Assembly (NCBI GenBank): GCA_019417325.1
Contig: DXVO01000020.1
Span: 132,747 to 196,746 of the forward strand
Source: Parabacteroides sp.
Lineage (GTDB): Bacteria > Bacteroidota > Bacteroidia > Bacteroidales > Tannerellaceae
Reading direction: 5' to 3'
Length of the DNA stretch: 64,000 nucleotides
The position numbers were made by a program, and so were the translations under genes. The notes beneath the pieces are model-generated. The model saw nothing but the letters and a program-made list of their open reading frames with translations, had not been told where the DNA came from and ran no database searches. Of this stretch, positions 22,627-32,540 are shown piece after piece (position 1 is the stretch's first letter; each line of letters starts with the position of its first letter).

Positions 22627-24435
22627 TCAGTTTTCCATCCGTATATCTTTAGTAGGATCGAATCCTCCGTCAAACCGGTTATTTTCAATATCCACATGAA
22701 TCACCCGCTGGAAGAAGAAACGATGCTTGTTCCAGTGGAATGCCGGATAATCATGGTTTTGGCGCACAATATTATTACGGAATACCAGCCCATCCACCGA
22801 TTTGGCATACACAATTGGCACATCAAAAGTATCGAACTCGTTATCTTCAATCACGATTCCGCTGTGGAAGTATTTCTGCTGCGACTTTAAGTCGGGAATT
22901 TCAGGATAAATGGAAATAATGGCATTTGTAAACTGGAACATATTCGTCAGCGAATTGATAAACCTATTCTTACGGATTACCACATTATGACAAGCTCCTG
23001 TCTCGAACCAGCCGTTACAATCGCCACACAACAGGATAGCCGTACCGGATGTATGATAGAATATGTTATTCTCCACGATTGTTTGTTTCGGTGTACTGAA
23101 TAGCGACCCACGTGCCCGGTTGTTGCGGATTACATTGTCGGCAAAATAAACTTCCGGAGTCCATGTCAGGTTCTCGATACCGAATGAGCCGGTTTCAGCG
23201 ATAGCCGGTTCAAGTGCCTGTTCAAAAGAAATCCGGAACTGCTTAGCCCCCTTATTATCCGGTTTGTCTACCGCTTGGATAGCAGTAATCCGGTTCGGTT
23301 GCCCGATAATCTCCATCGTCTTAGCGTCGATAAACTGAACGGTATCTCCCACAAAGCCCCAGTCGAAACCGTACGCCTGCGGATGCATATATTCACCTAC
23401 CAATGTTTTGTCGTCCTCCCGCTTCTGTACTTTCAGATAGGTTCCATGTACGTTGATAGCATCATCCATCATACCTTCATACATTCCGCCTACAGAAACG
23501 ATTTTTCCCTTGCAGCCGGAGAAATGAGTGGCATCCGCCTGCGTTGTAAAATAACGGGGATCATCCTTTCCACGAAGGCAAACCGAGAAGCCGTCCAATG
23601 TTATATTCTCGCTCATCTGCGCCAGCAAGCCCATACCTTCAGCATAGTGCACCTGTATATTTTCCAGTTTCGTGTTTGTATCGTTGGAAAGGAATACACC
23701 GGGAGTGGGACGTCCATAACCACGCATCACAACCACTGTCCCCGGTATTAATTTCTTGTTCACCCACGGAGCTTTTATTTTGCGGGGAGCTATCTCCGTA
23801 ACTTTCCGGGTTCCCACGGCAATATCGCTGGTTGTGTAGACAAGGCGTTTTGTATCGCCTTCGAAGGCAATCCCCCAGGCAGGAGTATGCTCCCAGCCTT
23901 CGCCTTTTGCAACAAAAGCACTGTCCCTGATTTCATATTCCACCCAGGGAGCTACCTCATAGGTAATCATGCCTGCCACGGTATCGTTTTCCAGTATTTT
24001 CACCTGGCTGATATGCGGGTTCTCAAAATCAATGTTGAAATTTTTCAACGTACAGTTTTCCGAATGAATCAATGAAACAGGAAGCATCCTCCCGTGGAAA
24101 ACCAGTTCGGAACCTTGCCCGTCAAACACAACATGCTTCATATTTTCGAAAGCCAGTCCCACGGATTTGGGATTATCCTGGTCATGGTTGGATATGAAAT
24201 ATTCCCGTTCCGTAGCCCCTTCCGGATAAAAATCATAACGTCCCTCCTGCAACACTATCACAATGGAATCCGTATTTCCTGCTGAGGCAATCTCCTGAAG
24301 AGCCTTTGCAAACAAAGGGGAAGCATTTTCTTTCGTATCCGGCCTTAAACCATAATCCGCCAGATTATACGACTGTTTCACACAAGATGGGAATAAGACG
24401 GTTAACACACAAAAAATGAATAGATTTAATTTCAT
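22627..24435 (-). CDS. glaB: GH110 alpha-1,3-galactosidase, lipoprotein
   Basis: This 602-residue enzyme is predicted to be surface- or periplasm-anchored: the signal peptide ends in a lipobox LFPSC (about C18). The body is a right-handed beta-helix, as in GH110 enzymes, with GDCNGWFETGACHNVVIRKN and DDAINVHGTY typical of the family. Family members remove terminal alpha-1,3-galactose from linear or branched (blood-group B) glycans; which form is preferred cannot be told by eye. The ATG at 24435 gives the signal peptide directly, so the longer start at 24474 was rejected. Two 20-bp direct repeats lie upstream. Confidence 0.88.
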   Translation of the reverse strand: MKLNLFIFCVLTVLFPSCVKQSYNLADYGLRPDTKENASPLFAKALQEIASAGNTDSIVIVLQEGRYDFYPEGATEREYFISNHDQDNPKSVGLAFENMKHVVFDGQGSELVFHGRMLPVSLIHSENCTLKNFNIDFENPHISQVKILENDTVAGMITYEVAPWVEYEIRDSAFVAKGEGWEHTPAWGIAFEGDTKRLVYTTSDIAVGTRKVTEIAPRKIKAPWVNKKLIPGTVVVMRGYGRPTPGVFLSNDTNTKLENIQVHYAEGMGLLAQMSENITLDGFSVCLRGKDDPRYFTTQADATHFSGCKGKIVSVGGMYEGMMDDAINVHGTYLKVQKREDDKTLVGEYMHPQAYGFDWGFVGDTVQFIDAKTMEIIGQPNRITAIQAVDKPDNKGAKQFRISFEQALEPAIAETGSFGIENLTWTPEVYFADNVIRNNRARGSLFSTPKQTIVENNIFYHTSGTAILLCGDCNGWFETGACHNVVIRKNRFINSLTNMFQFTNAIISIYPEIPDLKSQQKYFHSGIVIEDNEFDTFDVPIVYAKSVDGLVFRNNIVRQNHDYPAFHWNKHRFFFQRVIHVDIENNRFDGGFDPTKDIRMEN

Positions 24436-24497
24436 ACGTATACGTTTAATTGATTGATACAAATCGGATTGCAAAATAACAAAACAAAACTAATACT

Positions 24498-24559
24498 TAC
24501 ACCCGATAAGGTATAAATAATAATTGGGTAATTGATTTTACACCCTAAAGGGTATAAAA
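24498..24559. repeat. Two direct repeats upstream of glaB, possible operator
   Basis: TACACCCGATAAGGTATAAA (24498) and TACACCCTAAAGGGTATAAA (24539), 41 bp apart. Each has near-palindromic cores (ACCC..GGGT). Their position 60-120 bp upstream of glaB suggests regulator binding sites; the regulator is unknown. Confidence 0.5.
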
Positions 24560-24664
24560 CTATTGATAAAATCATACATTATATATAATTTGTCGATTCG
24601 TATGTATATTAAATCAGGCCAGGCTGTTTTCCCCATATTTTCAAGTTATTTGGCGGGAGCCATG

Positions 24665-24749
24665 TCAGAGCCTAATCTGAAGGTGTGTCAGTGCCTAATC
24701 TGAAGCCGTGTCAGACGAGGCTCTGAAGGCACGTCAGATTAGGCACCGA
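24665..24749. repeat. Tandem palindrome array A, 4 units, 23-bp period
   Basis: Units at 24665, 24688, 24711 and 24734, each 16 bp of the form TCAG-N8-CTGA (last unit one mismatch), with 7-bp spacers. Unit 4 is nearly the reverse complement of units 1 and 2, so the whole can fold into one long stem. An outer pair GGCGGGAG / CTCCCGC brackets it. Confidence 0.75.
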
Positions 24750-24804
24750 CACACCTCCCGCAAATAGTTATAGATGAAACTTACATTAATACCTCCCCCT
24801 CCCG

Positions 24805-24835
24805 TTGGCAAAGGCTAAGATTATTCCTATATTTG
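24805..24835 (+). promoter_or_regulatory. Promoter of cysS
   Basis: TTGG at 24805 and TATATTTG at 24828-24835, 22 bp before the ATG. Confidence 0.5.
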
Positions 24836-24857
24836 TCCCTCTTAAAATTAGATAGAT

Positions 24858-26336
24858 ATGGAACATCCATTAAGTATTTACAACACACTCACAAGAAAAA
24901 AGGAACAGTTCATCCCGCTGCACGAACCGCATGTGGGTATGTATGTATGTGGTCCTACCGTTTATGGCGACGCTCATTTGGGACATGCGCGTCCGGCAAT
25001 CACATTCGACCTGCTGTTCCGTTATCTCACGCATATAGGATATAAAGTACGCTATGTACGCAACATAACCGATGTTGGACACCTGGAACATGATGCCGAT
25101 GCCGGCGAAGACAAAATCGCAAAAAAAGCACGTCTGGAACAGTTGGAACCGATGGAAGTGGTACAATATTACCTGAACCGTTACCATCATGCGATGGAAG
25201 CACTGAACGTACTTCCTCCCAGCATCGAACCGCACGCTTCCGGTCATATCATCGAACAAATCGAACTGGTAAAAAAAATACTGGACAACGGCTACGCTTA
25301 CGAAAGCGAAGGCTCTGTATATTTCGATGTAGAGAAATACAACAAAGATCATAATTACGGGGTACTTTCAGGACGTAATATCGACGATATGCTGAATACG
25401 ACCCGTAGTCTGGACGGACAGGATGAAAAGCGCAACCCGATAGATTTCGCTCTTTGGAAATGCGCACAACCGGAACATATCATGCGCTGGCCTTCACCCT
25501 GGAGCGACGGTTTCCCCGGCTGGCATTGCGAATGTACGGCTATGGGCAAGAAATACCTGGGTGAACATTTCGATATACACGGCGGCGGCATGGACCTGAT
25601 TTTCCCGCACCATGAATGCGAGATTGCACAGGCAGTGGCTTCACAGGGCGACGATATGGTTCATTACTGGATGCACAACAATATGATTACCATCAACGGA
25701 CAAAAGATGGGTAAATCTTTGGGGAATTTCATCACACTCGAAGAGTTCTTCTCCGGCAGCAACAAACTGTTGCATCAGGCATATTCGCCGATGACCATCC
25801 GTTTCTTTATTCTTCAGGCGCATTACCGCAGTACGGTCGATTTCAGTAATGAGGCATTGCAGGCCGCAGAAAAAGGACTGGAACGTTTATTGGATGCTTA
25901 TTCCCATCTGATGAAGCTGAAAGCATCCGATGCTTCGACAGTCGAGGTTAAAGACCTGCGCCGCAAATGCTACGATGCCATGAACGACGACCTGAATTCG
26001 CCGATTGTTATTGCCCATCTGTTTGATGCGGCACGTGCAATCAATACGGTAAAGGACGGAAAAGGCACTCTCTCTGCCGAAGACCTGAAAGAACTGCAGG
26101 ATGTATTCCATACATTCATTTTCGATATCCTCGGAATGAAAGACGAAGCAGCATCCGCAGGTGGAAACAATTACGAAACCTTCGGTAAAGCGATGGATTT
26201 ATTGTTGACTATCCGCCAGCAGGCAAAAGCTAACAAGGACTGGGCTACCTCCGATAAAATCCGCAACGAACTGACAGCTCTCGGTTTCGAAATCAAGGAT
26301 ACGAAGGATGGGGCCGAATGGAAATTAAGTAAATAA
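24858..26336 (+). CDS. cysS: Cysteinyl-tRNA synthetase
   Basis: This 492-residue class I enzyme charges tRNA-Cys. Zinc ligands are visible in CGPTVYGDAHLGHARP (which also holds the HIGH-type HLGH motif, about 32-47), GWHCECTAMG and HHECEIAQ. The KMSKS loop appears as KMGKSLGNF (about 279-287). Length is typical. A palindrome array and then a thioesterase gene follow on the same strand. Confidence 0.97.
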   Translation: MEHPLSIYNTLTRKKEQFIPLHEPHVGMYVCGPTVYGDAHLGHARPAITFDLLFRYLTHIGYKVRYVRNITDVGHLEHDADAGEDKIAKKARLEQLEPMEVVQYYLNRYHHAMEALNVLPPSIEPHASGHIIEQIELVKKILDNGYAYESEGSVYFDVEKYNKDHNYGVLSGRNIDDMLNTTRSLDGQDEKRNPIDFALWKCAQPEHIMRWPSPWSDGFPGWHCECTAMGKKYLGEHFDIHGGGMDLIFPHHECEIAQAVASQGDDMVHYWMHNNMITINGQKMGKSLGNFITLEEFFSGSNKLLHQAYSPMTIRFFILQAHYRSTVDFSNEALQAAEKGLERLLDAYSHLMKLKASDASTVEVKDLRRKCYDAMNDDLNSPIVIAHLFDAARAINTVKDGKGTLSAEDLKELQDVFHTFIFDILGMKDEAASAGGNNYETFGKAMDLLLTIRQQAKANKDWATSDKIRNELTALGFEIKDTKDGAEWKLSK

Positions 26337-26355
26337 GTTCATATCCAAAAAAGCA

Positions 26356-26415
26356 AACCATAGTTATCATTTTCCGAAATCATAAGTATGAATTGGGAAA
26401 ATCATAACTATGGTT
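26356..26415. repeat. Tandem palindrome array B, 3 units, 22-bp period
   Basis: Units at 26356, 26378 and 26400 (AACCATAGTTATCATT, AATCATAAGTATGAAT, AATCATAACTATGGTT), each 16 bp, spaced by 6 bp. The outer units are inverted copies of each other. The consensus matches array C at 48651. Confidence 0.75.
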
Positions 26416-26437
26416 TATTTTATAACAAATAACTACG

Positions 26438-26845
26438 ATGACTATTCATGAATTTCTTCAAGGTGATAAATTCGCGTTATTGGCGGGTGTAGAATTGCTG
26501 GAAACCGGCAACGGGTATGCAAAAGCCCGTATGGAAATCAAACCGGAGCACCTGAACGGGGGCGGTGTTTGCCAGGGCGGTGCAATCTTCACATTGGCAG
26601 ACCTTGCTTTTGCTGCTGCAACCAACAGCCACGCACGGCTGACTTTATCCATCACTTCCAACATCAATTTCTTTAAAGCAGAGAGCAAAGGCTACCTGTA
26701 TGCCGAAGCCCGCGAAGCTTTCAGCCATAAACGCCTTGCCAACTGTGAGGTACAAATAACAAACGAAGCAGGGGAACTTATCGCGACATTCAACGGAACA
26801 GGCTACCGAAAAGATACCGAATTACCATTTGCTCCTATAGAATAA
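26438..26845 (+). CDS. PaaI-type hotdog-fold thioesterase
   Basis: This 135-residue protein has the single hotdog domain of the PaaI/YbgC-like thioesterases: HLNGGGVCQGGAIFTLADLAFA (about 32-53) contains the conserved N/G-GG helix region with the likely catalytic D, and SITSNINFFKAESKG the central strand. It probably hydrolyses an acyl-CoA; the substrate is unknown. It lies downstream of cysS and ends before a strong bidirectional terminator. Confidence 0.9.
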   Translation: MTIHEFLQGDKFALLAGVELLETGNGYAKARMEIKPEHLNGGGVCQGGAIFTLADLAFAAATNSHARLTLSITSNINFFKAESKGYLYAEAREAFSHKRLANCEVQITNEAGELIATFNGTGYRKDTELPFAPIE

Positions 26846-26888
26846 GAGAGTACGGCGAAAGTATATAACGGCTTACATTATGACAAAA

Positions 26889-26946
26889 TTTTAGGCACGG
26901 ATTTCACGGTTCTTGTAAACTGAGACCGTGAAATCCGTGCCTAAAA
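26889..26946. terminator. Perfect 22-bp bidirectional terminator hairpin
   Basis: Arms 26889-26910 and 26925-26946 are exact complements (TTTTAGGCACGGATTTCACG... on one side), with a 14-nt loop. The stem starts in a T run and ends in an A run, fitting termination of both convergent units. Confidence 0.85.
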
Positions 26947-26981
26947 GAAAGTATCAAAATCGTTTTGACATATCTCCTTAA

Positions 26982-29405
26982 TTATTCGTACCGTAGCGAC
27001 CGTGCCGGTTTACTGAAAATAGTCTTGGCGGTTTGCCAGGCGATAGTCAGTAGAGAAATCACACACAATAAAACTACCGGAACAACAAAGAACCATATTT
27101 TCCAGTCGGTACGGAAAGAATAGTAACTGAGCCATCCGTTCATAATCCACCACGAAAGGGGCAGGGCGATTACAATGGCGATGCCTATCAATACAAAAAA
27201 TTCGCGCCCCAATTCACAGAACAATTGCATTTTGGAGGCTCCTAATACCTTACGGATACCCATCTCACGAATGCGGGTAGAACAGGAGAACATCACAAGC
27301 ACCCAAAGCCCCATACAGGAAATAAAAATAGCAAGGGCGGCGAACAGGGCGACAATCAAACCGAAAACTTCATCCTGCCGGTATTGTTGGTCGAAAAACT
27401 GGTCAAGAAAGAAATAATCGTAGCTGGAATCCGGGAAATAACGGTTCCAGACCGTCTCCACCTGTTTCGTTAATTCGCGCGGATTAGCATCCTCCATCAC
27501 CACGGAGATATAACGTTGTTTCATCCAGCTTAGCTTATCATGCAAAGCAAACAGAATGGGGGTATAATCTTTATTCAGGGATTGCTGATGATAGTTTTTC
27601 ACAACCCCGATAATCTGCATAGGCTGGTCTACCGTTTCCACAGACAACCGTTCACCCAATGCCTTCTCCGGCGATTCGAAACCCAATGTACGGACTGCCG
27701 CCTCATTTAAAACGATATTATAAACATCCCCACCGAAATCTTCCGAGAAGCCACGGCCTGCCACAAACTTCAAATCATACGCATCCAGGAAATAAGGATC
27801 ACAATTAAGCATTTCCAGCAGACGGGTTTGCTTGGTCACATCATTCTCGCGGACAATCGAAAGGAAATCCGTCACTTCCGTACCCGGAACTGCTCCGGAA
27901 ACCGTTACAGCTTTTACTGAAGGCAACAAAGCGATTTCCTTCTTCATCGCTTCCAATTTGGTTTCCAGCCCTTCACATTTCGCCGGAAATTTCAATACCA
28001 ACGTCTGGTCTGTCCGCACCCCAAGAGAAGCGTTCCGCATATACTGCAATTGGGCATATACAATCAAGGTACCGCAAAGTAATGTCAACGAGGCCGTATA
28101 TTGCAATACCACCAATACCTTGCGGGTAATCGTTGCACCCCGGGTATGTGTAAACTTCCCCTTCAGCATCTTTAGCGGACGGATGCCGGACAAAACCATC
28201 GCCGGATAAAAGCCGGAAAGGAATACGCCAATGGCAAACACAAGCAGCAACAGCCAGCCCAATGGAGTCGTTATCCAGACAGAGAAACTCAAATCGCGTC
28301 CCGTCAGGTTATTGAAAGCGGGCATTAAAGCCTCCATAATGCCGAGGGCGAGGATAAAAGCTATCCCATTCGTCACCAGCGCTTCAAACAAGAATTGGGA
28401 AACGATCTGCCTGCGGCTGGCTCCGGATGCACGGCGTATGCCGATTTCCCTGGCACGCTCCATCGACCGGGCCACCGTCATATTGATATAATTAATCCAA
28501 GCTATGCACAAAATAGCAAGAGCCGTACAAATCAATACCAATAAGGAGGAACTGTTTCCTTTTATCTCCGGCTCATAAGACTTTTGCCGGTTTAAATGAA
28601 TATCCCGCAGGTTGACAAGTTGGACCGCCCAAGTCTTATTTTTTAAAGCCTCATCCGTTTTATACTTCTCCGCCATTTCAGGAAAAGCATCTTCCACCTG
28701 TTTCTTCAGATTTGCAGATTTCAGCAGGACATACGAATAAACTTCATGACGATACCAGTATTCGTCCATCCATTTAGGTAACGTCTTATAAGAAATCAAC
28801 ATACTGTAACGGGTATGCGAATTGACCGGCATGTCTTCCATAATACCGCTTACCTCGCAAGCCTCCTCCCCTATATTACTACGGAATATCAGGATTTTAC
28901 CCATCGGATTCTCTCCCTTAAAATATTTCCGGGCAATGCGTTCGGTAATCACGACTTTATTCGGCCCTTCCAGACAGGTATTCTTATCCCCTTTCAATAA
29001 TTTGAAATCAAAGAAGTTAAAGAAGTTCGCTTCCGCATATCCGATGCCGGTCTCGCGGTAAAGCAACTCGTTGTATTTGACTATCTGTTCCGGATAATAC
29101 TGGCTGCCTACACGGGTGACATCTTCTATCCCGGCCATATTCCGCTTCATAGCCGGAACATACCCCGCCGAACTGCTCGCCCAATCGTCCGTCAATTCTC
29201 CATTCTCATAGAAACGGGCTTCCACACGGAAAATACGGTCTTGATTGCGGTGCATATTGTCGTAGCTATATTCAAAAGCCACATAGGTAAGTATCAGCAA
29301 AGCGGCTGCCATACCAATAGCCAACCCGGTTATATTGATAGCGCTAAAGCCCTTTTTCTTCGTAAGGCTGCGCCAGGCACTATTCCAATAATTCGATATA
29401 ATCAT
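26982..29405 (-). CDS. MacB/FtsX-type ABC permease, second of pair
   Basis: This 807-residue inner-membrane protein has the double MacB_PCD/FtsX architecture seen in Bacteroidetes. Helix 1 (about 22-42) is followed by a large periplasmic domain (about 43-290), helices at about 290-420, a second periplasmic domain (about 450-680) and three C-terminal helices. The cytoplasmic motif MGIRKVLGASKMQLF and its counterpart REIGIRRASGASRRQIV occur once in each half. It is last of the five-gene operon. The first permease (30132) shares the same plan and many identical stretches (GVVKNYHQQSL), so they are ancient duplicates. Confidence 0.88.
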   Translation of the reverse strand: MIISNYWNSAWRSLTKKKGFSAINITGLAIGMAAALLILTYVAFEYSYDNMHRNQDRIFRVEARFYENGELTDDWASSSAGYVPAMKRNMAGIEDVTRVGSQYYPEQIVKYNELLYRETGIGYAEANFFNFFDFKLLKGDKNTCLEGPNKVVITERIARKYFKGENPMGKILIFRSNIGEEACEVSGIMEDMPVNSHTRYSMLISYKTLPKWMDEYWYRHEVYSYVLLKSANLKKQVEDAFPEMAEKYKTDEALKNKTWAVQLVNLRDIHLNRQKSYEPEIKGNSSSLLVLICTALAILCIAWINYINMTVARSMERAREIGIRRASGASRRQIVSQFLFEALVTNGIAFILALGIMEALMPAFNNLTGRDLSFSVWITTPLGWLLLLVFAIGVFLSGFYPAMVLSGIRPLKMLKGKFTHTRGATITRKVLVVLQYTASLTLLCGTLIVYAQLQYMRNASLGVRTDQTLVLKFPAKCEGLETKLEAMKKEIALLPSVKAVTVSGAVPGTEVTDFLSIVRENDVTKQTRLLEMLNCDPYFLDAYDLKFVAGRGFSEDFGGDVYNIVLNEAAVRTLGFESPEKALGERLSVETVDQPMQIIGVVKNYHQQSLNKDYTPILFALHDKLSWMKQRYISVVMEDANPRELTKQVETVWNRYFPDSSYDYFFLDQFFDQQYRQDEVFGLIVALFAALAIFISCMGLWVLVMFSCSTRIREMGIRKVLGASKMQLFCELGREFFVLIGIAIVIALPLSWWIMNGWLSYYSFRTDWKIWFFVVPVVLLCVISLLTIAWQTAKTIFSKPARSLRYE

Positions 29406-29419
29406 AATGTCACATTTTA

Positions 29420-30115
29420 TTATCTATGCTTAGCTGTATCTACCGTTTGCCCATCCGATACAATCTGCCCGTCCAGCAAATGAATAACCCGGTGAGCGTA
29501 AGAGGCATCCCGTTCGGAATGTGTGACAATGACAATCGTAGTCCCCTGCTTGTTCAGTTCCCGTAATAGCTCCATTACCTCGACTCCGTTTGTCGAATCC
29601 AGGTTTCCGGTAGGTTCATCCGCAAGTATCAACGGACAGTCTGTTACCACTGCACGGGCTATCGCCACACGTTGCTGTTGTCCACCGGATAATTGTTGTG
29701 GGAAATGCCCGGCACGATGGGCGATATTCATCCGTTCCAATACCTCCATTACCTTCTTCTTTCTTTCCGATGCCCTACTATTCAGATAGACTAACGGAAG
29801 CTCCACATTTTCATACACCGTCAGCTCATCTATCAAGTTGAAGCTCTGAAACACAAAGCCGATATTCCCTTTACGGAAAGAAGTAAGCTGGCTTTCGCTC
29901 ATCTTGTTTATCTCCTTCTCTCCAAAAAAGTATTTTCCGGATGTAGGGGAATCGAGAGTTCCCAGGATATTCAGTAAAGTAGACTTCCCACAACCCGAAG
30001 GTCCCATAATAGCGACAAACTCACCTTGCCCGATTTCGAGGTTTACTTCATTCAATGCTTTTGTCTGCACATCTTCCGTTGTGAAGACCATAGAGAGATT
30101 CTCTGTTTTAATCAT
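29420..30115 (-). CDS. MacB/LolD-type ABC ATPase
   Basis: This 231-residue nucleotide-binding subunit has Walker A GPSGCGKSTLLN (about 40-51), signature LSGGQQQRVAIARA and Walker B PLILADEPTGNLD, followed by VTHSE. It powers MacB/LolCDE-type mechanotransmission, moving substrate through the periplasm rather than across the inner membrane. It serves both flanking permeases, since it is the only ATPase in the operon. I chose the ATG at 30115, 16 bp after the first permease stop; a start at 30139 would overlap that gene. Confidence 0.9.
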   Translation of the reverse strand: MIKTENLSMVFTTEDVQTKALNEVNLEIGQGEFVAIMGPSGCGKSTLLNILGTLDSPTSGKYFFGEKEINKMSESQLTSFRKGNIGFVFQSFNLIDELTVYENVELPLVYLNSRASERKKKVMEVLERMNIAHRAGHFPQQLSGGQQQRVAIARAVVTDCPLILADEPTGNLDSTNGVEVMELLRELNKQGTTIVIVTHSERDASYAHRVIHLLDGQIVSDGQTVDTAKHR

Positions 30116-30131
30116 ACTATACTTGTTTAAA

Positions 30132-32540
30132 TTATTCATTCCTGAGAATACGCATCGGTTTCAACCGTACAACACGCCACACCTGACGGATTACCGTCAG
30201 AAAAGCGATAAAGACCAACAACACAAATGCAACGGCATATACCCACCAGGGCAGTACTATATGAAAGGCATAGCTTTCAAGCCATCCATTCATTAAAAAC
30301 ATGGAAACAGGCATTCCCAATACGGTAGCCAGTACCGTAAGAAGCAATAGCTCACGTGTCAAGACGATAAAAAGATTCACTTTCCCGGCTCCCAGCACCT
30401 TGCGTATCCCAACTTCTTTCACCCGGGAAAGTGTAGAGAAGAGCGTCACAACCCACAATCCCAGACAAGCGACAAAGACAGCCAATAATGCGGCACTGGC
30501 AAAAATCCAACCGAAGTTGCGATCCGATTTATACAAATTGTTATTATAATCATCCAGATAGAAATACGAGAAAAGAGCGGATGGAAAGTAAGTCCGGTAT
30601 ATCTGTTCTACCTCTGCAAGCCGTGCTGCATTGACGGAACCGTCCATCCTGACGGATATATAAGGAGTAGCAATAAACGGAACCCGTTCTTTTAGAAAAA
30701 AGAGGATGGGTTTGTAAGGTTCTGCAAGCGACTGCTGATGATAATTCTTCACAACCCCGACTATCTCAAGCGGTTCTTCCAATACCTCCATAGCCAACTG
30801 CTTGCCCAAAGCATCTTCCGGTGAAGAAAAACCGAGCAGGCGTACAGCCTCTTCATTCAGAACAACCTTGTTCAACTCGTCACCATATGCTTCGGAGAAG
30901 ACCCAGCCACAACGTATTTCCGGCGAATACAGTGGCAGATAATCATAATCGACTGCAAACATCTGTACTAATTTCACTTCGGAAAGGTCGCTGCCATAAG
31001 GACGGTTTGTAAAATAATTGGCCACTTCGACTCCCGGCACGGCACCGGAAACAGAGACACGGCTGATAAAAGGCTCCTGCTCCAACCGTTTCTTGAAACT
31101 CTCCATCCGGACAGACATATTATCCGTAAAAGAAGGATACTTCACTACCAGAACCCTATTCAATAAAGCGGAAGAAGTCTCCTGCTGCATATAACGAACC
31201 TGCCCTATCACTACAAACGTCCCGGAAACCAAAATAAAAGAAGCGATAAACTGGGCTACAATCAATACCTTCCGTATCCTGTTCCCCTTACGGCTATGCA
31301 GCAATTTTCCACGCATGATATCCGAAGGACGGATACGAGTCAGCAAAAACGACGGATACAATCCGGTAAACAAAGTCCCGCACATAAATATCCCTGCTAT
31401 CATTCCCCAGAATCCCAACGAACCAAAAGTACCGGCAGCAAAATCCTGTCCTGCCCAACTGCAAGCCAGAGGCAACAATACCTCAACCCATCCGAGTGCC
31501 AATATCAACGCCACCAAATTCAACAACCCGGCTTCCAGTAGACCTTGTATAATTACCTGCTGGCGGGAAGCTCCGAATGCCTTGCGAAGACCAAACTCCC
31601 TGCCACGTTCCAGATAACGGGCAATTGTCAGGTTCAACGCATTCACCCAGCCAATCAACAGGAGTGCAACAACCATCACTGAAAGGATACGAACAGCCAT
31701 ACGACTGCCTTTCCCTTCTTTCTCATAAGACTTGCGGGGAGTCAGATGAATATCCCGCAAGGGTATCAACTCGACCTTCCAGTCTTTATGTTTCAATGCC
31801 GCTGTTTTATATTTTCCGGATATGGAATGAAATGCCTTCTCGATACCGGCTGGTTTCTTCCCCGGTTCAAGCCGGACATATGTATACACACCGTGAATAT
31901 ACCAGATATCACGCCGGGCCTCCGGTATAGAAGAATAAGACAGGAGAAAATCATAGTGAAGATGAGAGTTATATGGCATATCGGCAATCACACCCGTCAC
32001 TTCGAAATATTGTTCGGACGAAGAAGTACGGAATGTCAAAATCTTACCGACTGGTTCATCGTCGGCAAAGTACCGGCGTGCTGCGCTTTCGGTAATCACT
32101 ACGGTATTCGGACGGACCAACTGCCCGTTTTTCTCTCCTTTAAGAATGGGGAAATTGAAAAGGTCGAAGAAGGCGGGTTCCGTATAGCAATAATGTTCCT
32201 CTACGAACTGCCGGTCGGCATATGTCACCTCCTGTTCACGATCCTGCGCCGTCACACGTACATACTGCTCGATACCTGGAATCTCGCGGTGCATGGCAGG
32301 AGCATGCCCGAAAGAGGTAGTCGCCCAGTTGTCTGTCAAGGTCACCCCTTCATAAAGGCGGCTCTCCACACGATAGATGCGGTCGCCATCATGAAACGAA
32401 TCGAAACTTAACTCAAACCGCACATAGAGCATAATCAGCAAAGCCGCACCGATACAAATAGAAAGGCCGAATACGTTCAGGGCGGAAAGAGACTTTTTTG
32501 CCCGCTGGCTTTTGATTATCTGAGACAAATATTCCATCAC
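30132..32540 (-). CDS. MacB/FtsX-type ABC permease, first of pair
   Basis: This 802-residue permease has the double FtsX architecture (helix, periplasmic domain, helices, second periplasmic domain, C-terminal helices). The coupling motifs are REFGLRKAFGASRQQVI and EVGIRKVLGAGKVNLF. Its start overlaps the adaptor's stop by 4 bp. It is homologous to the last gene of the operon. Having two permeases with one ATPase suggests a heterodimeric transporter (LolC/LolE-like arrangement), with a TolC partner encoded in the same operon. Confidence 0.88.
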   Translation of the reverse strand: MMEYLSQIIKSQRAKKSLSALNVFGLSICIGAALLIMLYVRFELSFDSFHDGDRIYRVESRLYEGVTLTDNWATTSFGHAPAMHREIPGIEQYVRVTAQDREQEVTYADRQFVEEHYCYTEPAFFDLFNFPILKGEKNGQLVRPNTVVITESAARRYFADDEPVGKILTFRTSSSEQYFEVTGVIADMPYNSHLHYDFLLSYSSIPEARRDIWYIHGVYTYVRLEPGKKPAGIEKAFHSISGKYKTAALKHKDWKVELIPLRDIHLTPRKSYEKEGKGSRMAVRILSVMVVALLLIGWVNALNLTIARYLERGREFGLRKAFGASRQQVIIQGLLEAGLLNLVALILALGWVEVLLPLACSWAGQDFAAGTFGSLGFWGMIAGIFMCGTLFTGLYPSFLLTRIRPSDIMRGKLLHSRKGNRIRKVLIVAQFIASFILVSGTFVVIGQVRYMQQETSSALLNRVLVVKYPSFTDNMSVRMESFKKRLEQEPFISRVSVSGAVPGVEVANYFTNRPYGSDLSEVKLVQMFAVDYDYLPLYSPEIRCGWVFSEAYGDELNKVVLNEEAVRLLGFSSPEDALGKQLAMEVLEEPLEIVGVVKNYHQQSLAEPYKPILFFLKERVPFIATPYISVRMDGSVNAARLAEVEQIYRTYFPSALFSYFYLDDYNNNLYKSDRNFGWIFASAALLAVFVACLGLWVVTLFSTLSRVKEVGIRKVLGAGKVNLFIVLTRELLLLTVLATVLGMPVSMFLMNGWLESYAFHIVLPWWVYAVAFVLLVFIAFLTVIRQVWRVVRLKPMRILRNE

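Larger units (their letters stand above)
24436..24857. other. Intergenic region between glaB and cysS
   Basis: A divergent 420-bp gap. It holds two direct repeats near the glaB side, a four-unit palindrome array (24665-24749) and the cysS promoter. No gene was seen. Confidence 0.6.
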
